A DNA stretch of 13,364 nt from an uncultured Bacilli bacterium (lineage in GTDB: Bacteria > Bacillota_I > Bacilli_A > RF39 > UBA660): positions 1 through 13,364 of the forward strand of contig CAOWNX010000011.1 of the NCBI GenBank assembly GCA_948552115.1. The letters run 5' to 3'. The notes beneath the pieces are model-generated. The model saw nothing but the letters and a program-made list of their open reading frames with translations. It made no database searches and was not told where the DNA came from. Below are positions 5,414 through 12,787 of this stretch, piece by piece. How positions within the stretch are numbered: the first letter of the stretch is position 1; each line of letters opens with the position of its first letter. The position numbers were made by a program, and so were the translations under genes.

Positions 5414-6190
5414 ATGAATTTTTATCATTCCATGAATCAAATTTTTGATTATATTGATACGCATTTAACCAGTGTGATTGATTATACAATTTTATCTCGA
5501 TTCCTAGGAGTAAATTCTTATACGATGGAGCGGGTTTTTTCTTTGGTTTGTTCGTTAACTTTAACAGAATATGTTCGAAATCGTCGATTGAGTGTGGCTT
5601 TTGATGATTTGTTTTATGGAAAAGAGAGAATTATTGATGTGGCACTGCGTTATGGTTATGAAAATCCTACTTCTTTTTCGAGAGCTTTTTTTAAATTTCA
5701 TGGGGTTAAACCAAGTGAAGTAAAAAGAGGTTGTGTAAATCATCGCAATTATCCCAAACTTTATTTTGATGAATTTGGTATGCAAATTGAAAATATGGAG
5801 TATTCGATTCAAAATCATTCTTCTTTTACTCTATATGGAAAAGGCGTTAAAACAAATAAAGATAATATTAATCAGGATGCTCCAAAATTTTTTGATTATA
5901 TGCGGAAGACTTATCATATTGAGGATTATGGAATGGTCGTTTATGAAGATCGAGATTCTAAGGATAATTATGAATATTGGGTGCTATCAAAAGAGAAAAA
6001 GGAAGGATTGGAACGATATGACATTGCAAAAAGTACATGGTTAATTTTTCGAATTCATTCTAGAAATGCGAAAGATATTCAAATGTTATCTCATCAATTT
6101 TTAAATACTCACGATTTTCGATTAAGAAATATTCCAGATTTGGAAGTATATGATAAGAATTTTATGGAATTTTGGATTCCAATTGAATAG
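5414..6190 (+). CDS. AraC-family regulator with GyrI-like effector domain
   Basis: A 258-residue cytoplasmic transcription factor. The N-terminal part (residues 1-107) carries the two helix-turn-helix units of the AraC family: LSRFLGVNSYTMERVFS and the conserved second unit IIDVALRYGYENPTSFSRAF, ending in the GVKPSEVKRG signature. Residues from about 115 to 258 look like the GyrI-like/SOUL effector-binding fold, which in the SoxS/Rob/BmrR-type relatives binds small hydrophobic or drug-like ligands. It lies 15 nt after the sanA-like gene and 10 nt before the response regulator, so it is probably co-transcribed with both. The ribosome site is weak (GGTGAT at 5405-5410), so output may be lower than that of its neighbours. 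Confidence 0.88.
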   Translation: MNFYHSMNQIFDYIDTHLTSVIDYTILSRFLGVNSYTMERVFSLVCSLTLTEYVRNRRLSVAFDDLFYGKERIIDVALRYGYENPTSFSRAFFKFHGVKPSEVKRGCVNHRNYPKLYFDEFGMQIENMEYSIQNHSSFTLYGKGVKTNKDNINQDAPKFFDYMRKTYHIEDYGMVVYEDRDSKDNYEYWVLSKEKKEGLERYDIAKSTWLIFRIHSRNAKDIQMLSHQFLNTHDFRLRNIPDLEVYDKNFMEFWIPIE

Positions 6191-6200
6191 AGGTTGTTTT

Positions 6201-6863
6201 ATGAAAAAAGTTTTCATTGTAGAAGATGATATGGTATTGCAAAGTGAACTTTCTAAATTTTTAAAAAGTTCTGGGTATGATACCATCGTACTTCGTGATT
6301 TTTCTAATGTCGTAGCGGATATTTTAAGGGTTCAAACTGATTTGGTGTTATTGGATATTCATTTACCAAATCAAAATGGAGAACAGATATTAAAAAAATT
6401 AAGAGAAGTTTCAAATATTCCTGTTATCATGTTAACTAGTTGTAATAATGATTGCGATGAAGTGTTATCGATGAGTTATGGGGCGGATGATTATATTACA
6501 AAACCTTATAATCCAACAATTTTACTTTTACGCATGGAAGCCATTTTTAAGAGAATGGAACAGGATTATTCTGTGATTGATTATGAAAATATTAAACTTT
6601 ATGTGGATCGAGGAATTATGAGTTATGATAATCAAGATTTTTATTTAACTAAAAATGAGGTCTTAATTTTTAAATATTTTTTGATGCATCGTGGAGTTTT
6701 GGTGAGGCGAGAAGATATTATGAGGTATTTATGGGATAGTGAGGAGTTTATCGATGATAATACATTATCGGTTAATATTAGCAGATTGCGATCAAAGTTA
6801 AAAGAAGTGGGACTTGCTTCTGTCATTGAAACAAGAAAAGGAATTGGGTATTTGTTAAAATGA
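6201..6863 (+). CDS. bceR: OmpR/BceR-type response regulator
   Basis: A 220-residue two-domain regulator. Receiver residues are visible: E8/D9/D10 (IVEDD), phosphoacceptor D52 (LLDIHLP), T79 (IMLTS) and K101 (ITKPYNP). The C-terminal winged helix (about residues 128-220) carries LTKNEVLIFKYFLMHRGVLV, the recognition-helix region NTLSVNISRLRSKL and the terminal RKGIGYLL. ATG 6201 is chosen for AGAGG seven bases upstream, and the upstream in-frame start at 6150 would lie in the AraC-type gene. It overlaps the kinase gene by 4 nt. Pairing with a BceS-like kinase and a BceA-like ATPase in the window marks it as a Bce-type regulator, probably acting at the two TTACA-N4-TGTAA boxes. The gene name is by analogy. 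Confidence 0.88.
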   Translation: MKKVFIVEDDMVLQSELSKFLKSSGYDTIVLRDFSNVVADILRVQTDLVLLDIHLPNQNGEQILKKLREVSNIPVIMLTSCNNDCDEVLSMSYGADDYITKPYNPTILLLRMEAIFKRMEQDYSVIDYENIKLYVDRGIMSYDNQDFYLTKNEVLIFKYFLMHRGVLVRREDIMRYLWDSEEFIDDNTLSVNISRLRSKLKEVGLASVIETRKGIGYLLK

Positions 6864-7870
6864 AATTTTGTGATTATTTTCGCCATTATGCTTTCTTTTT
6901 TCTTGGATATTTGTTTTTCGTTTTTTTGTTTTTCTTATTTTTTTGGCAACTTCAAGTTGAATTATCTTTTTTATTCTTATTTTTGATTGTTTTTCTTTGC
7001 TTTGGGATTTTTTGTTTTTTCTATTTTTATTTTCAACGAAAGTTTTTTTATGATTCTTTTTTTTCATTATTAGATTCTTTGGAACAAAAATATTTGATTT
7101 CTGAAATGGATGTTGTTCCAAATTTTTTTGAAGCAAAGAAAATGATGGAAGCAATTTATGAGATTGATAAGTCGATGAAAGAGCATTTGAATACTTTGGA
7201 ATTAAAGAATAATGATTTTAAAGATTATATTGAATTATGGATTCATGAAGTGAAAATACCTTTATCTAATTTAATGTTGTTGTTTCATAATCGGGAGAAA
7301 AATGAAGGAAAAATTAAAGAGCAACTGAATCGTTTGGATAATTTTTTGGAACAAGTTCTATTTTATGTTCGCAGCGAAACCGTGGAAAAGGATTATTTGA
7401 TTCATTCTTGTAATTTAAAAGAAATTGTTCATGAAGTGGTACAAAAGAATATGGATAGTTTTCTTTTGCAACATATTAATCTAGTTGTTGATGTAAATGG
7501 TGAGGTGTTTACCGATGAAAAATGGATGGTTTTTATTTTAAATCAAATTTTATCTAATTCTTTTAAATATCGGAGAAAGAAAGAAGCACATATTCGAATT
7601 ACTTCCAATGAATCTGAAAATCAAATTTGTTTAAACATTTGGGATGATGGATGTGGAATTTTAGAATCTGATTTACCTCGTGTTTTTGATAAGTCATTTA
7701 CTGGTTTTCATGGTAGAAAACTTTCTAGTTCTACAGGTATGGGACTTTATATTGTGAAAAATTTGATTGATAAGTTGGGTCATCATATTATAATTGAATC
7801 TAAATTTCAAGAATATACGATGGTAACTATTATTTTTTCTAAAACGGATTTTTATCAAGTGGTTCAATAA
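6860..7870 (+). CDS. bceS: BceS-like intramembrane-sensing histidine kinase
   Basis: A 336-residue kinase. Two closely spaced membrane segments (about residues 12-30 and 36-58) leave only a few residues outside, the hallmark of intramembrane-sensing kinases. The phosphoacceptor box is IELWIHEVKIP with H129, the N-box is NQILSNSFKY (N233), G1 is DDGCGI (262-267), the F-box RVFDKSFTG and G2 STGMGLYI. Known Bce kinases do not sense peptide directly. They read the activity of a partner BceAB transporter in the membrane. The gene overlaps the regulator in an ATGA junction. The first 60 residues are extremely Phe-rich, reflecting the T-rich strand. No clear terminator follows; the T-rich stretch after the stop lacks a GC stem. 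Confidence 0.9.
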   Translation: MKFCDYFRHYAFFFLGYLFFVFLFFLFFWQLQVELSFLFLFLIVFLCFGIFCFFYFYFQRKFFYDSFFSLLDSLEQKYLISEMDVVPNFFEAKKMMEAIYEIDKSMKEHLNTLELKNNDFKDYIELWIHEVKIPLSNLMLLFHNREKNEGKIKEQLNRLDNFLEQVLFYVRSETVEKDYLIHSCNLKEIVHEVVQKNMDSFLLQHINLVVDVNGEVFTDEKWMVFILNQILSNSFKYRRKKEAHIRITSNESENQICLNIWDDGCGILESDLPRVFDKSFTGFHGRKLSSSTGMGLYIVKNLIDKLGHHIIIESKFQEYTMVTIIFSKTDFYQVVQ

Positions 7871-7920
7871 TTTTTTCCTTTTTTTTCTAAAGAAAAAGTC
7901 TTTTAAAAAATTAGTTTTAA

Positions 7921-7936
7921 TGTTATGATGATGCCA
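7921..7936 (+). promoter_or_regulatory. Possible promoter of the surface-protein pair
   Basis: TGTTATGAT (7921-7929) is an extended -10 identical to the one before the DUF975/CmpB gene, but no good -35 lies at the right distance. TATATT (7946-7951) is an alternative -10, also with a poor -35. Read-through from the kinase gene is equally possible. Confidence 0.35.
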
Positions 7937-7967
7937 AGAAATTAATATATTATTTTTGAGGTGTGTT

Positions 7968-9290
7968 ATGAAAAAAACGATTTCTATTTTATTCTTTTTT
8001 TGTAGCTTTTTTCTAGTACCAAAAATTATTTTTGCAGCATCTTTTTCTATTACTTCAAGTACCAAACAAGTAAGTCCAAATTCTACTTTTACAGTTTCAG
8101 TTGGTGGAGATGCCATTGGTCGTGTTAATTTGAGTGTGAAAAATGGTACTTTATCTACGAGTAGTGTCTGGGTAGAGCAAAACCGTCAGAATATTACAGT
8201 AAAGGCTGGAAGTAGTGGTAGTGTTGTGATAACTGCTACACCACAAAAGGGATTTTCTGATGCAGATGCGAATGAGTATAATCCTGGAGCGAAAAGTGTT
8301 CAAGTGAATATTGTGGCTTCAAATAATAAACCAAGTGGATCGAATAAGCCTCAAACAAATCAAAAACCAAGTCAACCTTGTTCTGGGACGCAAAAGCCTG
8401 TTGTAGATACGAAATCTTCTGAGAATTCTTTATCTTCTTTAAAAATATCTGTTGGAACATTGATTCCTGAGTTTTCTAGTGATGTGAAAAATTATACTGT
8501 AAATTTACCAAAGGATGCAACTGCTTTGAAAATTGAAGGAACTTCAAAGCATGAAAAAGCTCGTATCGAAGGTTTGGGAGAAAAAAAATTGAAAGAATTA
8601 GAGAATGTATTTGATATTGTGGTGACGGCAGAAAATGGAGAAAAGAAAACATATCAAATTAAAGCAATTGTAGAAGAAACGCCAAGTATTTATTTTACTT
8701 ATGATGATACTAGTGTTGGGGTGTTATCTTATGTTAATTCTGAAATAGTTCCAAAAGAGTTTGAAAAAAAAGAGGTTTCTGTAGGTGAAAAAAATATTTC
8801 AGTATTTTCTAATGAACAGATTTCTTTGATTTATGGGGTCAGTGGAGAAGAAAAGTCATTTTATTTGTTCGATGAAACGAAACAAGAATGTATTAGTAAA
8901 TTTGTTCCAATGAAATTATTCAATCGTGATTATTATTTGATTGATTCTGAGGAGTTTAAAGGAATGAAGCCTTCTTCGTTAACAATTGAAGAACAAGAGG
9001 TTATGGGATATGTTTTTGAGGATGAAGGAATGGATCAATATTTTTTACTTTCTGCGGTGAATAATCAAGGTGAAAAAGTAAAATATCTTTATGAAAAGAG
9101 TGAAGGAACTTTGCAATTGTATTTGAATCAAGCTCCTATTACTTATCAAGAATACGAAAAATTAGTTAATAAAGTTCATTTTCAAACTATTTTCTTAGTT
9201 ATTCTTTCAGTTTTGCTTTTAGGGATCGTTGTTTTTCTGGTTTATCTTTTTGTTTTGAGAAAGGAGAAAAGTCATGAAAAAAATGCGTAA
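7968..9290 (+). CDS. Membrane-anchored surface protein with Ig-like and cadherin-like domains
   Basis: A 440-residue protein. ATG 7968 has GAGGTG just upstream, and the in-frame TTG at 7956 overlaps that site. It has a signal peptide (residues 1-24, ending IFAA) and an Ig-like beta domain (about 25-120). A Pro/Ser/Lys-rich linker (121-152) contains a lone Cys. A cadherin-like beta-sandwich (about 153-237) has LSSLKISVGTLIPEFSSD and VVTAENGEKKTYQIK, as in PF12733. A conserved beta-rich region (238-400) is followed by one membrane helix (about 408-430) and a short basic tail. The chain therefore sits outside the cell, tethered at its C-terminus. Binding partner and function are unknown. It overlaps the protease gene by 17 nt, suggesting a fixed pairing, for example as its membrane receptor. 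A true cohesin fold is not evident. Confidence 0.8.
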   Translation: MKKTISILFFFCSFFLVPKIIFAASFSITSSTKQVSPNSTFTVSVGGDAIGRVNLSVKNGTLSTSSVWVEQNRQNITVKAGSSGSVVITATPQKGFSDADANEYNPGAKSVQVNIVASNNKPSGSNKPQTNQKPSQPCSGTQKPVVDTKSSENSLSSLKISVGTLIPEFSSDVKNYTVNLPKDATALKIEGTSKHEKARIEGLGEKKLKELENVFDIVVTAENGEKKTYQIKAIVEETPSIYFTYDDTSVGVLSYVNSEIVPKEFEKKEVSVGEKNISVFSNEQISLIYGVSGEEKSFYLFDETKQECISKFVPMKLFNRDYYLIDSEEFKGMKPSSLTIEEQEVMGYVFEDEGMDQYFLLSAVNNQGEKVKYLYEKSEGTLQLYLNQAPITYQEYEKLVNKVHFQTIFLVILSVLLLGIVVFLVYLFVLRKEKSHEKNA

Positions 9291-12200
9291 GTATTTCTTT
9301 GTTTGGTCTTTTTCTTTTCTTTTTCTTCTTTCTTCTTTTTCTTATTTTGAAAATTTTTCTAAGGAATCTTTCTGGACTGATTCTCTTGCTATGGCTAGTC
9401 AGTCAAAATCTGGAGTTACCAATTTAAAAAATATTGTTATTTTTATTGAATTTTCTGATAGTGATACGTTGATGAGTAATCATTTGGATGATCCACAAAG
9501 TGTTATGAATGCAGAAAAAATTTATAATAGTAAAAGTTTTTCTATGGATTCTGTTAATGGTGTAATAGAAGTTCCTTCTTTTAAAAGTTATTTTGAACAA
9601 CAAAGTTATGGAAAGTTATCGATTGATACAGAGATTTTTCCTAAACAAAATGGAGTCGTAGTTTCTTATCAAGATCCAAATCCAATGGGATACTATCAAA
9701 GATATAGTTCTAGTAATCCAATTGGTTATAAAGATAGTGATGAGTCTTTAAAGCGAGAAACCGAACTTGTAAATGGTGCACTATCTGCAGTTCAAGGACA
9801 AGTAGAATCTTCGATAACCGCATCTTCTATTGATATTAAAAATGATGGAGTTGTGGACGCAATTAGTTTTGTTGTAGAAGGTTTAGAGTCTGGAGTTAGT
9901 AATGTTTCATGGGGAGATTTGTTATGGTCTCATAAAAAGGATAATTCTAATATTCTTACAACTTTACATGGAAAACGTGTAGTTTCCTATAATCTTTTGT
10001 ATGCATATGATTATACGAAAACGGCAGGATTATTTTCACTCAATAAAGGAACTTATGGAACGATTATTCATGAGTTTGGACATACTTTAGGTTTTTCTGA
10101 TTTGTATCGTCATGGAGCATCTGGTAGTACTCGTCCGATTGGTTTCTTTGATGTGATGGGAACTGTAATTGGTTCGAATCCTCAATCTTTTTTAACTTAT
10201 TTTATTAGTGATTATAATCGGGAAACAAATTGGCATCAGCCGTTAGAAGTTATTAAGGAGTCTCAAACAGTAACACTTGTGAAACCCAAGTACTTGGATG
10301 CATTTGAAAAAAGAGCTGTAAAAATTCAGTTGGACCAAGGGAAGGATGATGAATTTTTTGTAATTGAGTATCATGAAAAAATGAATACTTATCCATCGTC
10401 TTCTGTGGATCAAAGTGGAGTAATCGTTTATCGTGTCAATGAAAAGAATAAGTATACAGGAAATAATGGCAGCGGAATGAATGGTAGTCAAGATTTGGTT
10501 TATGTATTTCGTCCAGGGGAAACTATTTTAGGGGAAGCAAAAGGAGATTTATCACGAGCTACTTTAAATCTGAATCGACCTAGTTTAGGGAAAAATATTG
10601 TGATTGGTGATCATAGTTTTGATGGAAATACGATTTATTATGCAGATGGAAGCAATTCTGGATTAGTTTTGAAAGTAGTTGAAGAAACATTCGATACGAT
10701 TACTGTACAAATTGATTTTCCGAAATTTGATGGAAATGGTACGCAAAAAGATCCTTATAAAATTACAAATGCAGAAAGCTTTTTGTTTTATATGAATCAA
10801 AATACGAAAGGTAAGTATTATCTTTTGACACAAGATATTGATTTTTCTTCTATTTCGAATTATCCTGCAATTACATTTTTAGGACATTTAAATGGAAACG
10901 GGAAAACTTTAAAAAATATTCGTTCTGTAGGTACTGGTGTATTTGAAGATGTTGGAGATTTTCAAACTTCTTCTACGATTGAAAATTTGAATGTCGAAAA
11001 TATTGTAGTTAGTCCAAAATCAGGAAATTATTTAGGAGGGCTTTCTTCTACTATTTCAAATGGAGTGATTCGTAATGTTCATTTAAAATCTGGAAGTGTA
11101 ACGAATATTGAAAGTTCTATTAATAGCATGAGTTCAACAGGAGGGTTTGTTGGGTATGCTTCCAATACTACAACAATAGAGAAATGTTCTTCTTCTTTGA
11201 ACGTGAAGTCTCCAAAAAATGTTGGTGGATTCATTGGAGTGAATTTGAATGCAACTATAAGTGATAGTTTTAGTAATGGTGAAATAAGTGGAAATGAAAA
11301 CGTTGGGGGTTTTATTGGTTTAATGTCTATTAGTGATACAGTCTATCGTGTTCCTAAGCAAGTTTATTATGATAGAAAAAATTCTAATTTGAAACCTGTT
11401 GGTGGATATTCGTTTTTTCATAATACTTCTGTTTTACCAGAAACTTCTTTGGGTCGTGGTATTGTAGGTATCTCTGTTCCTATGGAAGTAAGCGGAAAGG
11501 TTCAAGAAGATGTTCCTTTATCAATTGTTACGAATCCTAGTACATCTTTAACTTTTTCTCATCAGTCCAAAGATGTAACAATTGCTATATTTGAGAATGG
11601 AAAAATACATGGAATTAAATCTGGTGTTACAACATTGATTACAAATCTTTCAGTTGGTAATGTGTCGATGAAATTTGAAACAAAAGTTACAATTTTTGAA
11701 AATTCTAATCCAGTGATAGATATAACAGGAATTACATTGGATAAAACAAGTGCAAGTTTATATGTTGGAGAATCTATTACTTTAAAAGGAACAATTACAC
11801 CAAGTAATACGACCATGTCAAAAGTGATTGTATGGAGTAGTAGTAACCAAAATGTAGCAACAGTAGATAAAAGTGGAAAAGTTGTAGCAAAAGGTGTTGG
11901 ATCGGCAACGATAACCGCAAGTACTAGTAATGGAAAAAAAGTAACTGCAACGATTACGGTTAAGCAAAAACCAATAGATATAACAGGAATTACATTGGAT
12001 AAAACGAGTGCAAGTTTGTATGTTGGGGAATCTATTACTTTAAAAGGAACAATTACACCAAGTAATACGACCATGTCAAAAGTGATTGCATGGAGTAGTA
12101 GTAACCAAAATGTAGCAACAGTAGATAAAAGTGGAAAAGTTGTAGCAAAAGGTGTTGGATCGGCAACGATAATCGCAAGTACTAGTAATGGAAAAAAAGT

Positions 12201-12675
12201 AACTGCAACGATTACGGTTAAGAAAAGAGAAGTTATCCTTTCTGAGCAAGATGTATTAAAGCAATTTGGATTAATTAAAAAAGATAGTTATGTCGTTGGT
12301 TTCTCACTTGGGGCTTCGATTCAAGATGTCAGAAAATTACTTTCTAGTAAACCTTCTGTTACTTTACTTCATTTTAAAAATGCCTCAAATCAAGAAATTA
12401 CTACTGGAATTATTTCTACTAATATGAAATTTGTTTTACGGTTTAATCAGAAAGAGTATTCTTATACAGTAGTAGTAAAGGGCGATGTTAATGGCGATGG
12501 AAAAATTTATGCTACCGATTATGTAAAAGTTAAAAATCATATTATGGGAAAATCAAAATTAGTTGGAGCTTATTATATGGCAGCAGATATAAATAATGAT
12601 TCACAAATTTATGCAACGGATTACATGAAAATTAAAAATCATATTATGGGAAAGAATAAAATTGAACAAAAATAA
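9274..12675 (+). CDS. Secreted M6-family metalloprotease with Big2 repeats and dockerin
   Basis: A 1133-residue exported protein, starting at ATG 9274 with AAGGAG seven bases upstream. It has an N-terminal signal sequence (hydrophobic core about 8-24). The M6 (immune inhibitor A-like) protease domain spans about 48-480, with zinc motif HEFGHTLGFSD (H266, E267, H270, D276) and a DVMG Met-turn shortly after. A beta-helix/GLUG region follows (about 485-690; FLGHLNGNGKTLKNI, VGGFIG twice), then one degenerate Ig-like unit (about 725-810) and two near-identical Big2 domains (816-899 and 902-985). A small domain that often precedes dockerins (about 990-1068) leads to a type I-like dockerin (1070-1133) with two calcium loops. 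M6 enzymes from Bacillus degrade host proteins including antimicrobial peptides. The substrate here is not known. The dockerin predicts attachment to a cohesin on the cell surface. Confidence 0.92.
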   Translation: MKKMRKYFFVWSFSFLFLLSSFSYFENFSKESFWTDSLAMASQSKSGVTNLKNIVIFIEFSDSDTLMSNHLDDPQSVMNAEKIYNSKSFSMDSVNGVIEVPSFKSYFEQQSYGKLSIDTEIFPKQNGVVVSYQDPNPMGYYQRYSSSNPIGYKDSDESLKRETELVNGALSAVQGQVESSITASSIDIKNDGVVDAISFVVEGLESGVSNVSWGDLLWSHKKDNSNILTTLHGKRVVSYNLLYAYDYTKTAGLFSLNKGTYGTIIHEFGHTLGFSDLYRHGASGSTRPIGFFDVMGTVIGSNPQSFLTYFISDYNRETNWHQPLEVIKESQTVTLVKPKYLDAFEKRAVKIQLDQGKDDEFFVIEYHEKMNTYPSSSVDQSGVIVYRVNEKNKYTGNNGSGMNGSQDLVYVFRPGETILGEAKGDLSRATLNLNRPSLGKNIVIGDHSFDGNTIYYADGSNSGLVLKVVEETFDTITVQIDFPKFDGNGTQKDPYKITNAESFLFYMNQNTKGKYYLLTQDIDFSSISNYPAITFLGHLNGNGKTLKNIRSVGTGVFEDVGDFQTSSTIENLNVENIVVSPKSGNYLGGLSSTISNGVIRNVHLKSGSVTNIESSINSMSSTGGFVGYASNTTTIEKCSSSLNVKSPKNVGGFIGVNLNATISDSFSNGEISGNENVGGFIGLMSISDTVYRVPKQVYYDRKNSNLKPVGGYSFFHNTSVLPETSLGRGIVGISVPMEVSGKVQEDVPLSIVTNPSTSLTFSHQSKDVTIAIFENGKIHGIKSGVTTLITNLSVGNVSMKFETKVTIFENSNPVIDITGITLDKTSASLYVGESITLKGTITPSNTTMSKVIVWSSSNQNVATVDKSGKVVAKGVGSATITASTSNGKKVTATITVKQKPIDITGITLDKTSASLYVGESITLKGTITPSNTTMSKVIAWSSSNQNVATVDKSGKVVAKGVGSATIIASTSNGKKVTATITVKKREVILSEQDVLKQFGLIKKDSYVVGFSLGASIQDVRKLLSSKPSVTLLHFKNASNQEITTGIISTNMKFVLRFNQKEYSYTVVVKGDVNGDGKIYATDYVKVKNHIMGKSKLVGAYYMAADINNDSQIYATDYMKIKNHIMGKNKIEQK
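11719..12222 (+). repeat. Tandem duplication of a Big2-domain coding unit
   Basis: Bases 11719-11964 recur at 11977-12222 with a 258-bp (86-codon) period. I count five differences in 246 bases, all transitions, two of which change the protein (V to A and T to I). The identity extends to synonymous sites, so the duplication is recent or the copies are kept alike by gene conversion. Confidence 0.95.
12481..12672 (+). other. Dockerin-coding region
   Basis: Residues 1070-1133 of the protease hold two EF-hand-like calcium loops: DVNGDGKIYATD (1071-1082) and DINNDSQIYATD (1105-1116). Each is followed by a nearly identical helix containing KNHIMGK. Loop positions 10-11, which largely set cohesin specificity in known dockerins, are Ala-Thr in both halves. 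This internal symmetry is the feature that lets classical type I dockerins bind in two orientations. Confidence 0.9.
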
Positions 12676-12703
12676 CAATACTTTTTGGAGGTATTGTTTT
12701 TTT
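12674..12703 (+). terminator. Rho-independent terminator of the protease gene
   Basis: AACAATAC (12674-12681) pairs perfectly with GTATTGTT (12691-12698) around a 9-nt loop, followed by a run of U to 12703. It overlaps the stop codon and separates the surface-protein transcript from the ABC transporter. Confidence 0.8.
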
Positions 12704-12730
12704 CTTACAAAAATGTAAGAAATTGTAAGG
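12702..12730. promoter_or_regulatory. BceR-type operator before the ABC transporter gene
   Basis: A perfect palindrome, TTCTTACA-AAAA-TGTAAGAA (12702-12721), contains the TTACA-N4-TGTAA core. A third half-site TGTAAG follows at 12724-12729, exactly 10 bp after the TGTAAG at 12714. It lacks a U-run on the plus-strand side, so it is not a terminator. Its position upstream of the presumed transporter promoter fits activation by the BceR-like regulator encoded 6 kb upstream. Confidence 0.65.
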
Positions 12731-12761
12731 ATAATCGATAGAATCTTTTGCATTTCTGTTT

Positions 12762-12767
12762 TAGAAT
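12762..12767 (+). promoter_or_regulatory. Probable -10 of the ABC transporter promoter
   Basis: TAGAAT lies about 44 bp past the operator core and 20 bp before the start codon. No consensus -35 lies 17 bp upstream (TAGAAT at 12739-12744), as expected if the promoter depends on an activator. Confidence 0.4.
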
Positions 12768-12787
12768 GAAACAAAGGAGTGATTTTT

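Noticed and set aside
7871..7967. Terminator after the kinase gene
   Set aside because: The T-rich tract has only an A-T self-complementary stretch with almost no loop and no GC stem.
8040..8330. Cohesin domain at the N-terminus of the 440-residue surface protein
   Set aside because: At about 95 residues it is too short and lacks recognisable cohesin strand motifs. A generic Ig-like domain is the safer call.
11562..12074. 170-codon minus-strand open frame antisense to the Big2 repeats
   Set aside because: It is the shadow of the duplicated Big2 unit, repeats itself with the same period, and has no ribosome site or promoter.
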